DNA of 64,000 nucleotides, from the NCBI GenBank assembly GCA_002099365.1, contig MSED01000001.1, forward strand, positions 2,418,001 to 2,482,000. Direction: 5' to 3'. Numbering within the stretch: the stretch's first letter is position 1; every line of letters starts with the position of its first letter. Of this stretch, positions 44,611 through 57,600 are shown one piece after another. Both the position numbers and the translations under genes were made by a program. The notes under the pieces were generated by a model, which was given only the letters and a program-made list of their open reading frames with translations, did not search any database and was not told the origin of the DNA. Source of the stretch: Phialophora verrucosa. Taxonomy: Eukaryota; Ascomycota; Eurotiomycetes; Chaetothyriales; Herpotrichiellaceae.

Positions 44611-47600
44611 GACACACCGAAGAGAGATCCAGGAAGCGAAGGAAGGTGGATGGCACTGCACCTCCAACGCTGGCTTCTTTTACCAATTCACGACAGCTTC
44701 AGCAGCTGCTCCATTTTTCGCCGCATACGCCCGCTGAGGAGATTATATCAGGTAAGTCGGTTCGTAGTCAAGCTGGATGTCCCGCTGATGAGTCTAGCAA
44801 TCGAACAATTTACCCATTTCCTTTCCTCAATTTCCAGTCACGAGAGCACACCCGCCCAGCCAGGACCCAGTGGGTTGAAGGTTCTGAAACATTATTGTGA
44901 CGAGCAGTCGTCTACTTCTCATGACCAGGTCGACTTCCCTGATCTCTTATCTGCGTGGGCCAATGCAAGTCAAGCCAACACCGAACCTGTCCTGTCGGCT
45001 GTCCCTACCGCCCTCACTCAATTCTTCCGCACGGTTTCCAATCATGTCGAGTTCCGCGAATTCGGCCTCTCTCTGTGCCACAGTCTGCTCAAACGGGACC
45101 AGATACGGATTTTCGACCGAAGCTTATCATCGCCGAGAGCAAAGGAACGCCTCATAACGCCATGCTTGCAGCTCTTGACGCAAATAGCCAGTTTCGATGG
45201 CGGCGCCCTTGCTAGCAATGTTTTCAACCGCCGAGATTTTCTGTACCGACGACTGGACGGAATTCTCACTCAAACACCGTCGAACCCAACGAGACACCAG
45301 GATGTCAGCGCCCATCAAGCGGCCCTGGAGTTTGTTCAGGCAAACCTCAAATACCTTGACCCTGGTTCGAAGTCCGAGCTTATCACTCACGGCAAGTTGA
45401 TATACTCGGCAATCCGCAGCCTGTCCAACGTCGACGTCATGACCGTGGTCGGCTTCCTAAGCGGACTCCGGGCGTCGATCCTCAATGACAACAACATCAG
45501 CAAGCAGATGAAGATTCGATGCTTCAACTCTGGTGTCTTGTCCATGCTGGCCAAGCTTTATGACTACAAGATAGATGAGGTAGCAGGGCCGTCTCTGGAC
45601 GTGCGAGACGCTTTACAGCAGTTGTTGTTACAAGTTTGCACATCGCCAAACGGCAGCTTGCTTGCGCAGGATGGCTGGTATCCTGTTGGTACCAACCCTG
45701 AGGTACTGGAACAATCCGAGAACATGATAGATCTCGGGTTAGACTCACCATTTCACTTTGATGACTACACAGAAAAAGTTCCGGTCAAGAACACCACGTT
45801 GTCGACTTTCCTGCAGACACTCCGGCCTGAGAACGATGTGCTGCAAGCGAACCTCATCACTGCTATATTTGAAGCCGCTCCCGAACTGGTAGCCGACTAT
45901 TTCACGAAGAAGCGGAAATTTATCGTCCCTCCTGGAGATGATCCGAAATGGCGAGGACAGTTTGCTTTTGTGTTCTCCGTCGTTCAGCTTCCTGTGCCGA
46001 GGAATTGTGGCTGGCATGATAAGCTACCTCTGGCACCGCCACCATTGTCGATTGTGGTTGAAAGCACCCTTCCCCGGCCACTCGATCGGGCTACACTGGG
46101 CAAATGCCTTCGTATGAACGACGACGTCATGACCATTTCTGCGGCACGGTTGCTCACGGTGGCCTTTGTGAAGCTTGAGGCTGTGCTGAACGCCTTCGGA
46201 AAAGCGCCTCCAAAGGCAATCTTGTGGCGACAAGCATCTCGAAAACTCATTAACTTGTTCGTCGAGCGAATCCCGCCTCTTCATGACATCGTCACCGCCT
46301 TTCAAAAGGTGGATCGAGATAATGAGCAGACTCGAACGACGGTACTTGAATGCATTGCGACACATATACGAGTGCTGCCTTCTTTGGCTGCGTCTTCAAA
46401 ATTCGATTTCGGACCCAGTTTAATGAACGTAATCCAGTTGCTCGGGCGCGAGGGCACCATTGTGGACGAAGATGTCCAGACCGAGCAAATTCAACATCTT
46501 TTGCGAATTACCAACATCTCACCCTCAACCAGGTGGTTCCACAAAGGGGCATCGGACGACGTGTCACTGATCGTGCAGCTGCTCCAATTCTGCATTCAAC
46601 GTCTTGGATCCCCTCTCGCCAAACAAGCTCTTCCTATCTTGAAGGCAGTACTCCATAGCAAGGGTGTCATTAGCACGGAGACGCGTTCTTTCGAAGCTCT
46701 CGTATCGAGCCTTAGCAGCACCAAGAAGTGGGAACCAGCGCTTGTCACGTATCAATTCCTTGACAACTGCGTCTCTAGGACAATCCAGCGTCCGGTCAAG
46801 TACCTCGACCAGCTTGAGCAGGCACGGCAACTATTGTCCGACTCTACAGACTTGAGCCTCGTGGCCTGCTGCGTGGCTGAACAATGGCAATACATCGTAA
46901 AGAAGGAAGACAGCAAGGCTACTAAGAACGTAGCGGGATGGGTCGCAAAATTCTTCTCTGCTCTCGACGCTGCTGGTGAAAATTATCGAGTCATGACCTA
47001 TTTAAAGGAGGACGTTATGAGGCAACAGTGCAAGGAAAATGAAACGGCCAGTGCTGCGCTTGACAAATCGTTCGAGAAGCAGAGAACAAAGCCTACAGTG
47101 CTGCCCGACCTGCAACTGCACGATCCCGAACCATGCGATGGAATCCAAAATGAGGACGTGGCGACGTCGTCTGAAGAAAGAGCATCTAATCTCGACCTCG
47201 CCAGTATCTTTCCTCCCCCGCCGCCCATTCCGCTGTCGTTAAGCGGGCTCGACCGCTGGTTGAAACCCGACTTCGAATCTGAGATCCATTCCGGCCGTCT
47301 CGCCAGCTTAATTCGGTGCCTCATCTCCCCCGAATCAGAGGTTCGCATTCAGGCGTTCCACACGTTGCAAGGCGTGATGTACGCGGTCGAAGAATCTGCC
47401 TATGAGGAGAGAACACAGCTCTACCTCCTTCTCGGCGAACTGTGCGAGACCTTCAAAGCCCACAACCTATCCGAATATGCCGGAAACTCTTCGTCTCCTC
47501 CGCCCTCGATCGTCGCAGAACTGGCAATCCACTTCCTTCCCACAATATCGGAGCCGTCATCGCCCTTCTATCGCAAGACGAACTATTATCTCCTCCGCGG

Positions 47601-48465
47601 GCCGTCATGGTCCATCACACATATCCTCACCTACTGGATCAGCGAGACGTTCTTCATCGCCCCGGAGATCGACGACGCAGACATCCCCTTTCACGTCCCG
47701 CAAGGCAGTGGCGGTACGCGTACCGGCACCGGTCTCGGAGGGACCAACAACGCTCAAGCTCTGGAAGTGGAGCACCTTCTCGATCTCCTCCTCCGCTCGC
47801 TCCGCACGGGAGAGGACATGAATCTCTTCCGCCGCGCCCACGTCTTCACGAGGCTTTTCTCATACTACCTCGCGCCCATCTGCCCCAGACACATCCGCAA
47901 GAAGATTCTCGGCCTGGTCTATCGCGCCACGTCGGTGACAGGCGGGAGCGACACCCTCATCACCCGCACAGGAGTGAGGGAGTGGTTGGCCGTTGCCAAG
48001 ACCGTGAGGCTCCACAGCGGATATGGTCCCCTGTTCGGCAAGATCGACGAGGAAGTCAACGCCTTGATCGAGGGGCTTGAGAAGGAGGTGGAGTGGACAT
48101 GTCACGTTGAGGCGATCAAGCAGTGGGAAGGCGAGAGGAGGAGTTCGAGAGCAGCAGCAGGGGGCGGGGCATTGACGGCGGCAGTAGGCGCGACTAGTGC
48201 GAGCGACGCGAACGGACGAGGACTCGTACTCGCGACGAGTAAGAGTAAGAGTGGAGATGGCGCTGGAGGAGACCACAAGGAAAGGCACGTCAATGGAGTC
48301 GAAACGCCGGATCGAGGCAACACAAGTGGCTTTCGCTCGGACTCTGGCTCTAGCACGAGCTCCGACGACGGTTCAGATTCAGACTCCGAGGCCGAGTCAG
48401 AGTCCGAATCTGATTCCGAGGCCGCCGACAGCGACGCTGCACCGGGCGAGCGAGCGAGTATCTGA
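44601..48465 (+). CDS. URB1: Ribosome biogenesis protein Urb1/Npa1 (nucleolar pre-ribosomal-associated protein 1)
   Basis: Two exons: 44601-44751 and 44798-48465; intron 44752-44797 (GTAAGT...GCTGATGAG...TCTAG, 46 nt), giving 1272 residues. The joint reads EEIIS-AIEQFTHFLSSISS. The start MSVRHTEERSRKRRKVDG is the first ATG of the exon 1 frame and carries a basic nuclear signal (RSRKRRK). Urb1 acts in the nucleolus on the earliest 60S pre-ribosomal particles with Npa2, Dbp6 and Rsa3. An N-terminal helical-repeat region at about residues 60-400 (LSNVDVMTVVGFLSGLRASI, KYLDPGSKSELITHG) matches the Npa1 domain. The C-terminal domain around residues 900-1130 includes LIRCLISPESEVRIQAF and YYLLRGPSWSITHILTYW. 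The protein ends in an acidic, Ser/Asp/Glu tail typical of nucleolar proteins. It is on the short side compared with the yeast protein. Confidence 0.88.
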
Positions 48466-49314
48466 GCCGAACTGAGGTGAGTTTAATTGAAGACGCATAG
48501 GCTGAGTCGAGTGAGTTTAACTGAGTCGAGGTGCATTATCCTGACATGATTGATGTCCGAATACATAATCCCCAGCAATTGCAATTGCAGTTGTGTTGTA
48601 CATATGTACTCTGTACAGTACAGTACGATACAGTACGTGGTCGAGCCTCTCCAGTCTGCATACAGTATGTACAGACCCTGTCCAGCAAGGTCCACGCATA
48701 AATCAGTCCGAGAGAGTCCTTTGTGAGCAGGATAACCTAACGTACGAGGGTACTCGCTGTAGATACTGTCGTTCTCTATATATACAAATCCGTAGAAAGA
48801 GGACTCCTGGGTCTCGTCGCGTGGGATAAAATGGAGCAGAATGGAACAAGGTGCTCTAACAGGATACATGTTCTTCTTCGTCTCATTTGTGCTCATTCCT
48901 AGCCATCGGACAACACCTAGCCTGCGAGAGTGTTTGTCTCTTGACCGCCGCGTGCTGGATTATATGCAATGCGAATGCGAATATTGAACTGTACTTCTGG
49001 TATGCACTTCTGTCTACCGAGGTCGCGACCGGATCAAAAACACAAACGGAATGGGATGAGAAGGCAAGTCTATCCTGCCTGCTCGTCCTTGTCTACTCTA
49101 CGTCTCTTTGAGTCACCCTGGCTTCTTGCCACGGTTTGTCTTTGCAACATCAGAGCCGCCCACCCTGCCCTCTCCTTGTGTTCTTTCCGAAAAACCGACA
49201 CCACTTCCTGGGACAGACCTGCTACCCCGATTTCCGCGAACGTCGAGGGTTTAGGGGCTTGAGTGACCTTCGTCATCAATTGATGCTGGTCGTCGAGAGA
49301 TCGCAAGAGTCGGC
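48466..49314. other. Convergent 3' spacer between URB1 and the NAD(P)H dehydrogenase
   Basis: No gene. Two imperfect GAGTTTAA(T/C)TGA direct repeats lie at about 48480-48530, and GTAC-rich short repeats (cagtacagtacgatacagtac-type) at about 48600-48680. These could fold in the 3' untranslated regions. Confidence 0.45.
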
Positions 49315-51456
49315 TTAGAAGCTCATGAGATCTGCGATAGTTAGCCACATTTTCACCGGTCCCCTAAAAAGGACAAGGAACTCACCTCTACCGAACAAGG
49401 CTCTCTTACTCCAATCCATGGCCAACAACATCCTCGTCCGGAAACTCACGCTTTGCGCGAAATAGATACTCCGCCACAGATACACGGCCATCAACCCACC
49501 CGAGAAATTCAGCCCGTTGAAGTCAAAGATGGCGGCGTTGCCAATGTAAGCCAATGAACCCATGTGATGGTAGTCAAACGCCTTGTACACTGCTTCGTCC
49601 AGATCACCAAAGTCGACTTCATTCGCTCTGAAGCCCGGGATGGCCGCGGCGATCTTGTTGAATTTGCGACCGAGATACTGGCCTTGTTGATTTGCTCGCT
49701 GTGCCGTGGCGGGCAAGGAGGTGAGTTTACTGTCGATTTGGACGAGAAGTTCGTGTAATTCGCCAAAGTCGAGGGTGCCGGACTTGTCCTTGTCGTACTC
49801 CTGGAAGAGCTTGTCAAGGCGCTTCAGGTGGCCTGCTGCTTGGGGAAACCTCTTGCGGACTTTTTGAGCGACGACGCGCCAGTCTTGGAATGTGATGTGC
49901 ATCTTCTCGGGGTCTTTGCCTTGTTCGAAAGCCATGCCGCGGAGGAAGGTCGTGATGTGGTCGGCAACGTTGTTTTGCACCGTCGAACAGTCGCCGATGG
50001 CGTAGACATCCCCCAATGGGGCTCCCAAGAGACGCAGATGCGAGTCGGTCTCAAGGGCGTGACGGTTGTTCTGGGAGGCACCCAATTTCTGAGCAATCTT
50101 GCGACACAATTCGGTCTGCGCGACACCGGTTGACCAGAGGCAGAAGCCCATGGGAAGCTCTTTCGTCACAGGAGTGCCATCTTCCATCTGCGAGAAGATG
50201 ATCCGGTCTGTCGTGACTTCCTTGACGCGAGCATTCGTCAAGACCTCGACGTGGTCGTGCTCAAATCTCTTCTCGGCATAGATTGACAGGGCTTCGTCGT
50301 AGGTGTTCAAGATGTGGCCTCTTGATTGGATGACGTGGACAGACACCTCGTTGCGCAGGATCCGCGGGAACGAGTACAACAGATCCTCGTTGAGCATGTC
50401 GTAGAGCTCTGCGGCGAACTCGACGCCGGTCGGCCCGCCACCACTGACGACGAAAGAAAGTAGTCTCCGTCGTTCTTCATCGGTTGTGGTAGGCAGACAG
50501 GCTAGCTCCAGGTTGCGCAGGACCTTGAGCTTTATCAGGCGAGCGTCTTCGATGGTCTTGAGGAAGTTGCAGTTCTCCAAGCCTTTGACGCCGTGCGGGT
50601 TCGTTGTCGACCCAACGCCAATGATCAGTTTGTCGTAGGGGAGGTAGAAGTGTCGATCGTTGCCGTCCGCGTCGGCCTGTACCACCTCGACCAGCTTGTC
50701 GCTAAACTCGATATCGACCGCTTGAGCCTTCAAGAAGTGGCCTCGCAGTCGGTTGACGATCCTGCGGATCGGCTCGACCAGGGATCGCAGCTCCAGCGTC
50801 CCGACAGTGGCGGAAGGTAACATGGGTGTGAACAGGAAGTAGTTGTCGGGCGACACAACGGTGACGTGGTAGTCTCCAGCATGGAGCTCCTTCAGCATGG
50901 CAACACTGCCCCAGCCAGTGCCGAGAATGACCAGTTTCGGCTTGTCCTTTTGTGCTCGCATGGGCTCGCAGTCTTCATCGTCAACCAGGATCTCCGCTAT
51001 GGGCAAGTTCTTCGGACCTCCTCTTCTGGGCGCAAGGGCCGCTTCCGAGACGGCGATATCACCCGTCGCATCGGGCGTCTCGCGGTATGTGCTCGCATCG
51101 TAGACGAAGAAGGCGAGCACGAGTGTGCCGGAGACGACGATGAAGATCCCGGTCCAAGCGAAGCAGCGGTAGATGAATCGTGCCAGGGGCCCACGATTGG
51201 GGAGCGGCTTGGTGGAAATGTAGCGAAGCGTGCCTGCGGGCGTCTGGTGGACAAGGTGCCGTGGGAGCTGCGACGAGCCGAGGTGAGCATGTCTAAGGGA
51301 TATCTGAGCTAAGGTGGAGGTCGACACTCGCCTCGTCGATCGGAGCCACTGTTGTAGAGGTCGCGAATGCGAGGTGTGAAGTGTCCGTTCAGGGCGCAGG
51401 TGTCGGAGCTGCTGCACATGTCGGCCACCGCGGGCCAATTGAGGAATGAACCCCAT
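49315..51456 (-). CDS. NDE1: External alternative NAD(P)H dehydrogenase with EF-hand (NDE1 type)
   Basis: Two exons: 51456-49386 and a 17-nt last exon 49331-49315; intron 49385-49332 (GTGAGT...GGCTAAC...CGCAG), giving 695 residues ending WSKRALFGRDLMSF. This ending matches the family better than the unspliced one. Type II dehydrogenases pass electrons from cytosolic NAD(P)H to ubiquinone without pumping protons. The N-terminal 95 residues are Arg/Ser-rich like a mitochondrial presequence, followed by a membrane helix (102-119) that would anchor it in the inner membrane facing the intermembrane space. First dinucleotide fold GTGWGS at 179-184 (FAD); second GGGPTG at 339-344. An inserted EF-hand DKDKSGTLDFGE at 555-566 predicts calcium control. 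At the end of the second strand after GGGPTG the residue is Gln (VHVIQS, about 377) rather than the Glu seen in NADH users, which points to NADPH. Confidence 0.93.
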   Translation of the reverse strand: MGFIPQLARGGRHVQQLRHLRPERTLHTSHSRPLQQWLRSTRRVSTSTLAQISLRHAHLGSSQLPRHLVHQTPAGTLRYISTKPLPNRGPLARFIYRCFAWTGIFIVVSGTLVLAFFVYDASTYRETPDATGDIAVSEAALAPRRGGPKNLPIAEILVDDEDCEPMRAQKDKPKLVILGTGWGSVAMLKELHAGDYHVTVVSPDNYFLFTPMLPSATVGTLELRSLVEPIRRIVNRLRGHFLKAQAVDIEFSDKLVEVVQADADGNDRHFYLPYDKLIIGVGSTTNPHGVKGLENCNFLKTIEDARLIKLKVLRNLELACLPTTTDEERRRLLSFVVSGGGPTGVEFAAELYDMLNEDLLYSFPRILRNEVSVHVIQSRGHILNTYDEALSIYAEKRFEHDHVEVLTNARVKEVTTDRIIFSQMEDGTPVTKELPMGFCLWSTGVAQTELCRKIAQKLGASQNNRHALETDSHLRLLGAPLGDVYAIGDCSTVQNNVADHITTFLRGMAFEQGKDPEKMHITFQDWRVVAQKVRKRFPQAAGHLKRLDKLFQEYDKDKSGTLDFGELHELLVQIDSKLTSLPATAQRANQQGQYLGRKFNKIAAAIPGFRANEVDFGDLDEAVYKAFDYHHMGSLAYIGNAAIFDFNGLNFSGGLMAVYLWRSIYFAQSVSFRTRMLLAMDWSKRALFGRGEFLVLFRGPVKMWLTIADLMSF

Positions 51457-52326
51457 GCTCCTCGAGACGGTGGTGTAGTGTTTACCTCATGCTGGACGTG
51501 CTGTAAAAGATATCCAGAGTCTTCACCAGGAGCTGGGCACTGGACGAAAGGTTGACCGGGAGCAGAAGCAAAAAGCAGAGGGTTTACGGAAGGCGGGTGT
51601 CGAGGAAGTGCGGCGGTATGCGTATGCGTGTTTGTGCTGGATGATGCTAGAGCGACGAGGATATGACGGCATACAGATGGGAAATCGTTGAGCTCTTACG
51701 TCGCACTAATTAGCCAGGACTGAACCCATTACCCGCTGCCTTGGAACCAGGATGTACGAGGGACAGATCTTCGCAGCTGTCAAGATCCCGCACAGCGACA
51801 GCAAACCACCAGAAATTTCCTCCGGCTTGTTCGACGAGAGTGACGAGTCCAGGTGAGCTTTCGCCGTTCACGGACATTTATCAGCTCATCCTACTCCTTA
51901 CTCTCATCTCTCTAATCTCCTCACCTCCTCATCTCCCTCCTCATCCAGTCCCCTCTCGCTGCACGCGTCGCTTATCAAACCTTCGTCTGCTGCCGAACAC
52001 ATCCAATCGCTTCCGAGCTCCCGTCTCCCTAGTGTGGAAAAAAAAGCAGTACGTAGAGCGGGAAGGAATTGGGTCGATTGATTCATCGCTCTATCTCGAG
52101 CCTTTTATCAAGCCCTTTCACAATCAACAAACAACTTTGTGGGGTATCATATAGACTGCCGACCGTGCCCATGCCGCTGCCTCCCAGCTCCGCCGTCGAA
52201 GCTGAACACCATCTTTGAACCTCAGTAGCCGTTGGCCCCCTAAATCAAATGCACAGAAGCTGTTCACTGCGTCAAACCGGTTCAATATCGTCAATCATCA
52301 TGCAGTTGCAACCATAAAAATGGCCA
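51457..52326. other. Spacer: NDE1 promoter and MIS4 3' end
   Basis: 870 bp with no supported gene. A C/T-rich stretch at about 51890-51960 may belong to the promoter or leader of the dehydrogenase gene. Confidence 0.4.
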
Positions 52327-55300
52327 TCAGTACCCTTCTGACGATGACACGCTTGCTGATCGCATTGCCTGTCCGTTCTTGGGTGGTCGACCTCGAACTC
52401 TCTTCGGTGTTCCCCCGACCGAGCCAGATGTACTCTTGCGCTTCTTGCCTCGTGCTGCGCTCGTCGTCTGCTCTGTCGCGACGTTCATCACCGCGTTCAG
52501 TTCTGCCTCCTCTTCAGCAATTTTGAATTCGTCGTCCACAGCGACAAGCGTCACAAATTCTCGGCATCGTGCAATCATCGCCCCGGTGCTGCTGAGTGAT
52601 GCGAGCACGGCATTGGTGTTCTGCCAGAATTTGGCGCCCGTGATACCGTGCACCCTGCTCGGCTCTTTCCCACCATCCTTGGTCTTCTTGTTTTGTTGCA
52701 TTGCCATCTTGACGTCGCCCGAGATTCCATATTGTCGCTTCAGGAAATTTCGCGCCTCAGAAACCAATGTGATCGCACAAGCTGCCGATGCCAATCTTTT
52801 GAGTAGCACCGGGTCAATTCGAATCTCTTCTGGCGCCGGCTCGACTTCGACGCTCGGCTCTGCTGCTTCACTGCTCTCTGTAGCATTGACTGGCGCAGGA
52901 GGGAGATTTGTCTCAATAGCCTGGGCAGTCTCGGCACCATTCTTGCCAAACGCCAAATCAAGCTGCAAGACTGTGTGAAGTAATTCGTCCATTTTCTTGT
53001 ACTCCAGGAATGCCAGATTCTGCGCCACGAACAAGACGAACAACACATGTTCGGGAATTTCCTGCTCAGTCACGTTCAACTTGGAGTATTCAGTGTTGAT
53101 CTTCGAGATGAGGTTGCTGATGAATTTCTTCACATACTTCGAGCCGCTTGTGCTGATGATGCTGAATGCCGGTTCGAGCTTGGCTTTGAATCCCGGAACG
53201 ACGCCACCTTGAGGATCGTGGAACACGTCATTCTGATACCGAAATGTGGCGTATACGGCGTTGACGTACTCCCGCTCACACACGGATTCGTGCTGTTGGT
53301 GTAGGGCCGCATGTGCGGCTAGAGCGACGCCGGCAACTTTGGGATCCGCGCTGGTTTCCAGCACCACAAACGCTGACGTGCTTTGCTTCGGGTGTGTCAT
53401 GCCTTGGTGGTCTATGCTGGCCAACGTCTGGGCGGCAAGCAGTGCTTTCTCCCCAGTCTCCGTATTTACAATCCGGATCAAATGGTCGACAAGTGGATTC
53501 GTGATGATAGCAATGGCACTGTCGTCTTCGCGAGTCTTGCTGTCTCCACCAATATTCTTAAGTGCTTGAACTTCGCCTCCGCCTTCACCTTTCTTGGCCT
53601 CGTCCTTCATGGTGGCTCGCGTTCCATAGAGTTCTTCGAAGATTTCGAGTACCTTAACCTGCATCTTCATGACGTCCTTTTCGCTCAACCTGCTGAAAGC
53701 CTTGCCGCTGAGAACTTCGAAGAACGTTTCTCGAACAAGGCGCTTGTTGAATTGGCCCGGCCAGGCTTGACAAACGAGGCCAAGACCCTCCAGCGCTTTC
53801 AATCGGATCTCGATAGGCCATGACCGCAAAGTAAATTGCACCATGCAGTCCGCAATATACCCCGCCACGGATCCACCCTTATATGGGGGCTCGGAAGAAG
53901 AGAATTCCTTCTGGAACAGGTGACGAAAGTTTTCCAGGTCAATGTACTTGCCGACCACTCCGGCGAGACGCAGAGATGTTTCCCTCATTCGATTTTCCCT
54001 GGCTTTGAGCTGTTCTAGCTGATTTTGCCTCTCCATAGCTTCCCTGACCTGAATGGAGATATTAGGTTGGAGCACATTCTTGATCAGCGACGAGGCGAAG
54101 GCGGCCATCTTGCCTGTATTATGTAGCACTCCGTCGATGTTCCTCAGACAGGACATCACCTCCTCGATTTCGTGTCGTGGAATAAGCTTCTGTGCGGCTT
54201 TCAGGAGGTCCAGCTGAACCTCTTCCAACAACGGGGCCTGGGTGCTCGACAAGTGCGGCAACACGGATCGGAATATGGCCACAACTGATTTGAACTTGAG
54301 ATGGTTGTCATGCTTGGACAGGTCCTTGAGGTAGCTCTTCAGGCTAGCGAGGTCGGAAGGTACCACCGTTTCCGGGCGAGCTTCAGCAAATGCCACAAGC
54401 GTCGCCAAATCGGCTGCTCCGGCCTCAGAGCCATTGGCAGTATCCAGGAGCTTCTTCACAATACGAGCGCACAGATCTCGCGCTTGGCTGGCATTCTTGG
54501 TGTCCTTCAATTTCCAAATCAAGAAGTTCTTGAGCAGCGACGACAAAGAGGCGATGTCGCTGCTCAGGCACGTGACGATATGAGCCTTGAGGTCTTCGAT
54601 CGCTACATCAACATGTGCTGTGTCGCCTGCAGTGGCAAGCATCGTCAACTTTGGATCAATCCAGATTTCTGAGAGTGTCTTTTTTGCAAGCTCAGCCACC
54701 GAGCTTTCGTGATCTGCCGTTCGTTGTAGAAACTGGATGGCAATCATTGCTTTCATGTTCTGCCTCGTTTCCTTCAGATACACTTCCTTCAAGTGACCTA
54801 TGACTCGCTTCTGCACCCCGACGTTAGTATCGGCAGCACATTTGAGAAGTCTCTTAAATGCCTTCTCCTCGAATGCGGGTCGAGGCATGAGGAATTTGGC
54901 AATCAGAGACAGGGCCGAGTCGCGCACCAACGACGAATCATCGGCCGCACATATGAAGACGGCATCTGCCAAAGTGGTCTCCCAATCAAGAAGGCTCGAG
55001 TCAGTTTCCAGCATCCCAGCAATGCTTTTCAAGCTGCGACTTCGGACCTGAGCCTGATCACTGTCGAGAGATGAGGCGAGTGTTCGAGCGATCAGCGGAA
55101 AGAGTTGACGAAACTGCCCATTGAGAACAGTCAGTAAGTACGCCAACTGCGCTTCTGATTCTTTAACGTCTGGGTAGTCGTTGGAGGCTCCGTCATATTC
55201 GTCAGGCTCCGACAGCTGCTGGAGCATCGCCGCAACCTTTGAATGGAGCTGTGAGTCCATCTGAGAGTGCTGCTCTTCTTTGGATTGTTCGTTCGCACAG

Positions 55301-57600
55301 CGAGAGACCAGAATGGCGTACTGCACCAAGAAATAGGCTCTGGCAGATATCGCTCTTAAATCACCCCCTCCTTTGTGTGTCAAATGCGCGTATACCATTG
55401 GGAATGGGCCTTTGGATGATATGAGTTCCTCGTTCTGAAGGCGGAAATCGGGTCGCTCTCGCACCAGACCGGAGAGCTCCTGAGCAACTGTAGACGCACT
55501 CGAATCACCATCCCGCAAGATAGACCTCAGAAGATTCCTCGCAGACGCTAGTGTCACCGATATGGCAGAACCCATGACCCCTAGAGATTCGAGGGCCATG
55601 TTCTTTGTAGAGGCTGATTTGTCACCTTTCACGAGTTTGATCATGCAAATAGCTAATCCGGTGAGGAGTAATTCGGATGAAGGCCAGTCAGTCGAGGCAA
55701 AGACCAGCGTCATGTCTTCCACGAACAAGTCGAGAATATTTCGATAAGGTGAATCGCCAGATTTGGTAACTTTCGAAGCTTTGTCGACCATCCATACCAC
55801 AATGTGATTAGCACAACGCTGGGCGGCGTCGAAGAGGGTTTGAGCTGATTGACTCAGTTTCGCTAACGGGTCCTTCTCATCCGAGACAGACTCCGAGTCA
55901 ACCTCCATCTCACTTGCCGAGTCTCCATCTTGCTCTAGGTCCTCAGGGTTTACTGAAGTGTTCCGGAGAAGGGGACGAGCCTTACGCTTCTCCTTCTTGC
56001 CTGACTGCATGGCCGAGGTCTGCACCAGCTGCAAGAACAAGGCGGAAACCAATTGGATATTTTTGTTCCCTCCAAGCTTATACTGTCTTGCACTTCGGGT
56101 ATTGGAGGGTAGTTTGTCGAGCGAGCTCAGGACCTCGTCCAATATCGCCGCTCTCTCGTTTGGAAAAGCAGCATATAATCTTGCAAGAGCGGCCATTGCC
56201 TGCTTTCTCAGTCGTTCGCAAGCTTGCGAACCAATGGCAGATGCTTTGTCGTTGTAGGCGTTCTGCACAAAGATGAGTTTCGAAGCGAGAAACTCGGTCG
56301 AGTTAACGATGGAACTGGCTCCCCTGATCTCCACACACACCCGTGCCACGAGATCCAATAGTTTGCGGCCAATATCTAACAGGCGCTTGAGCGGTTCGGA
56401 ATGTGAGGACGCAAAACTGAACAGTTGGCTGTGCTGTCCATCTGGACGAGCTTCGACGACTGGAATCAAGCAGTTTTCGAATAGATTTACCAGGACATTC
56501 GGGAGCCATTGCAGCGCTTCCAGATTGACGAGTTCCTGGTTTTGAGATGCACCCAGCGAGGTGTAAATCAGAGTGCAAGCTGATGCGGCTCCGCTGGTCC
56601 CTTTGTGAAGTTGTCGGAGCCAGGTGGAAGTATCCTCATCTGATGGGTCCGAGGGCACTCGCAAATTGACTGTTTGTGCTGCTTCGATTGCGGGCTCGCA
56701 TAATTGTTGTAGGCGCCGCAGATTTTCGGTCGAAGCATCACCTAGGCGGCCAGAAGACTCCAGCCGACTCATGACACCCTGCAATTTCTCATGAACTGGG
56801 ATTGCGAGACGCAGTTCCTGTGAGTCGTCCTCATCGTCAGGCGGATCAAACATAGCAGAATGTGACTTTGACGTTGCTGTCAATGTATCTGATGCGAGTT
56901 GGTCTTCGGCCTCAAAGATGTCGATGAGTTGAGTTTCGAAGCTCGCTAATAGCCGGGTGTCATTTTCTCTCTTCGAGCTCAGGGTTGCCAATTTCCGTTC
57001 CTTGGGCGTGTCTGGGATGGTAGGACATTCATGACGGTTAAATGAGGGAGGCGGTTTCGGAATCTCTACGACAAATTTGGTAGATGAGGATTTGGTGACG
57101 GGCATCTGAATAGTTGGCTTCTTGTGCGACACGGCCGGTGACGAGGGATAAGTGAAATCCATCTTTGACATATTGAGAATCATCTTCGGTATTGCATGTA
57201 GTCCAGAATGTCGATTGTCATCATCTTGAACTGGAGGCCGTCTGAATTTAATCTCAGACAAATTACTTGGGTCGAGCAAGACGGCTAGGCGTTCCTTGAC
57301 TCTGGGAGTGAGCAGGTCGGATCGATATGCTGCCTGGCGTTTAGAAGGAGAAGTGAGGGGCGGATCAGTTTGGCGACCGAGTTGTGGCAGAGGAATACGG
57401 TCTAGTGAAGCGAGTTAGCCCACCACTGGCCTGACAAGTGAGGTGAGGCAGAAGTGAGGAAGGAGCATACCGTGGGCTGGAAGAATAGAAGTGGTCATCG
57501 GAGTATAAGGCAGAGCCTCATCCACCGAAAGCTGTCGTGGATGAGAGCCATTCTTGGATCGCCTGGGGACGACGACCTCGATGTTGTCTCTTGCAGCCAT
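52327..57600 (-). CDS. MIS4: Cohesin-loading factor Mis4/Scc2 (NIPBL)
   Basis: Two exons: 57600-57471 and 57401-52327; intron 57470-57402 (GTATGC...GGCTAAC...CACTAG), giving 1734 residues, the largest gene here. With Ssl3/Scc4, Mis4 loads cohesin onto chromosomes and stimulates its ATPase. The N-terminal third is mostly disordered, as in the family. From about residue 700 come HEAT repeats with the most recognisable Scc2 block: VRSRSLKSIAGMLETDSSLL, SSLVRDSALSLIAKFLMPRP, VGVQKRVIGHLKEVYLKETR, then RLKALEGLGLVCQAWPGQFN further on. The C-terminal tail is basic, with a KKRK nuclear signal and an AT-hook-like RVRGRPPK. It is divergent from RPA12 with 387 bp between start codons. The exon 2 frame is open throughout, so further introns are unlikely. 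Confidence 0.9.
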
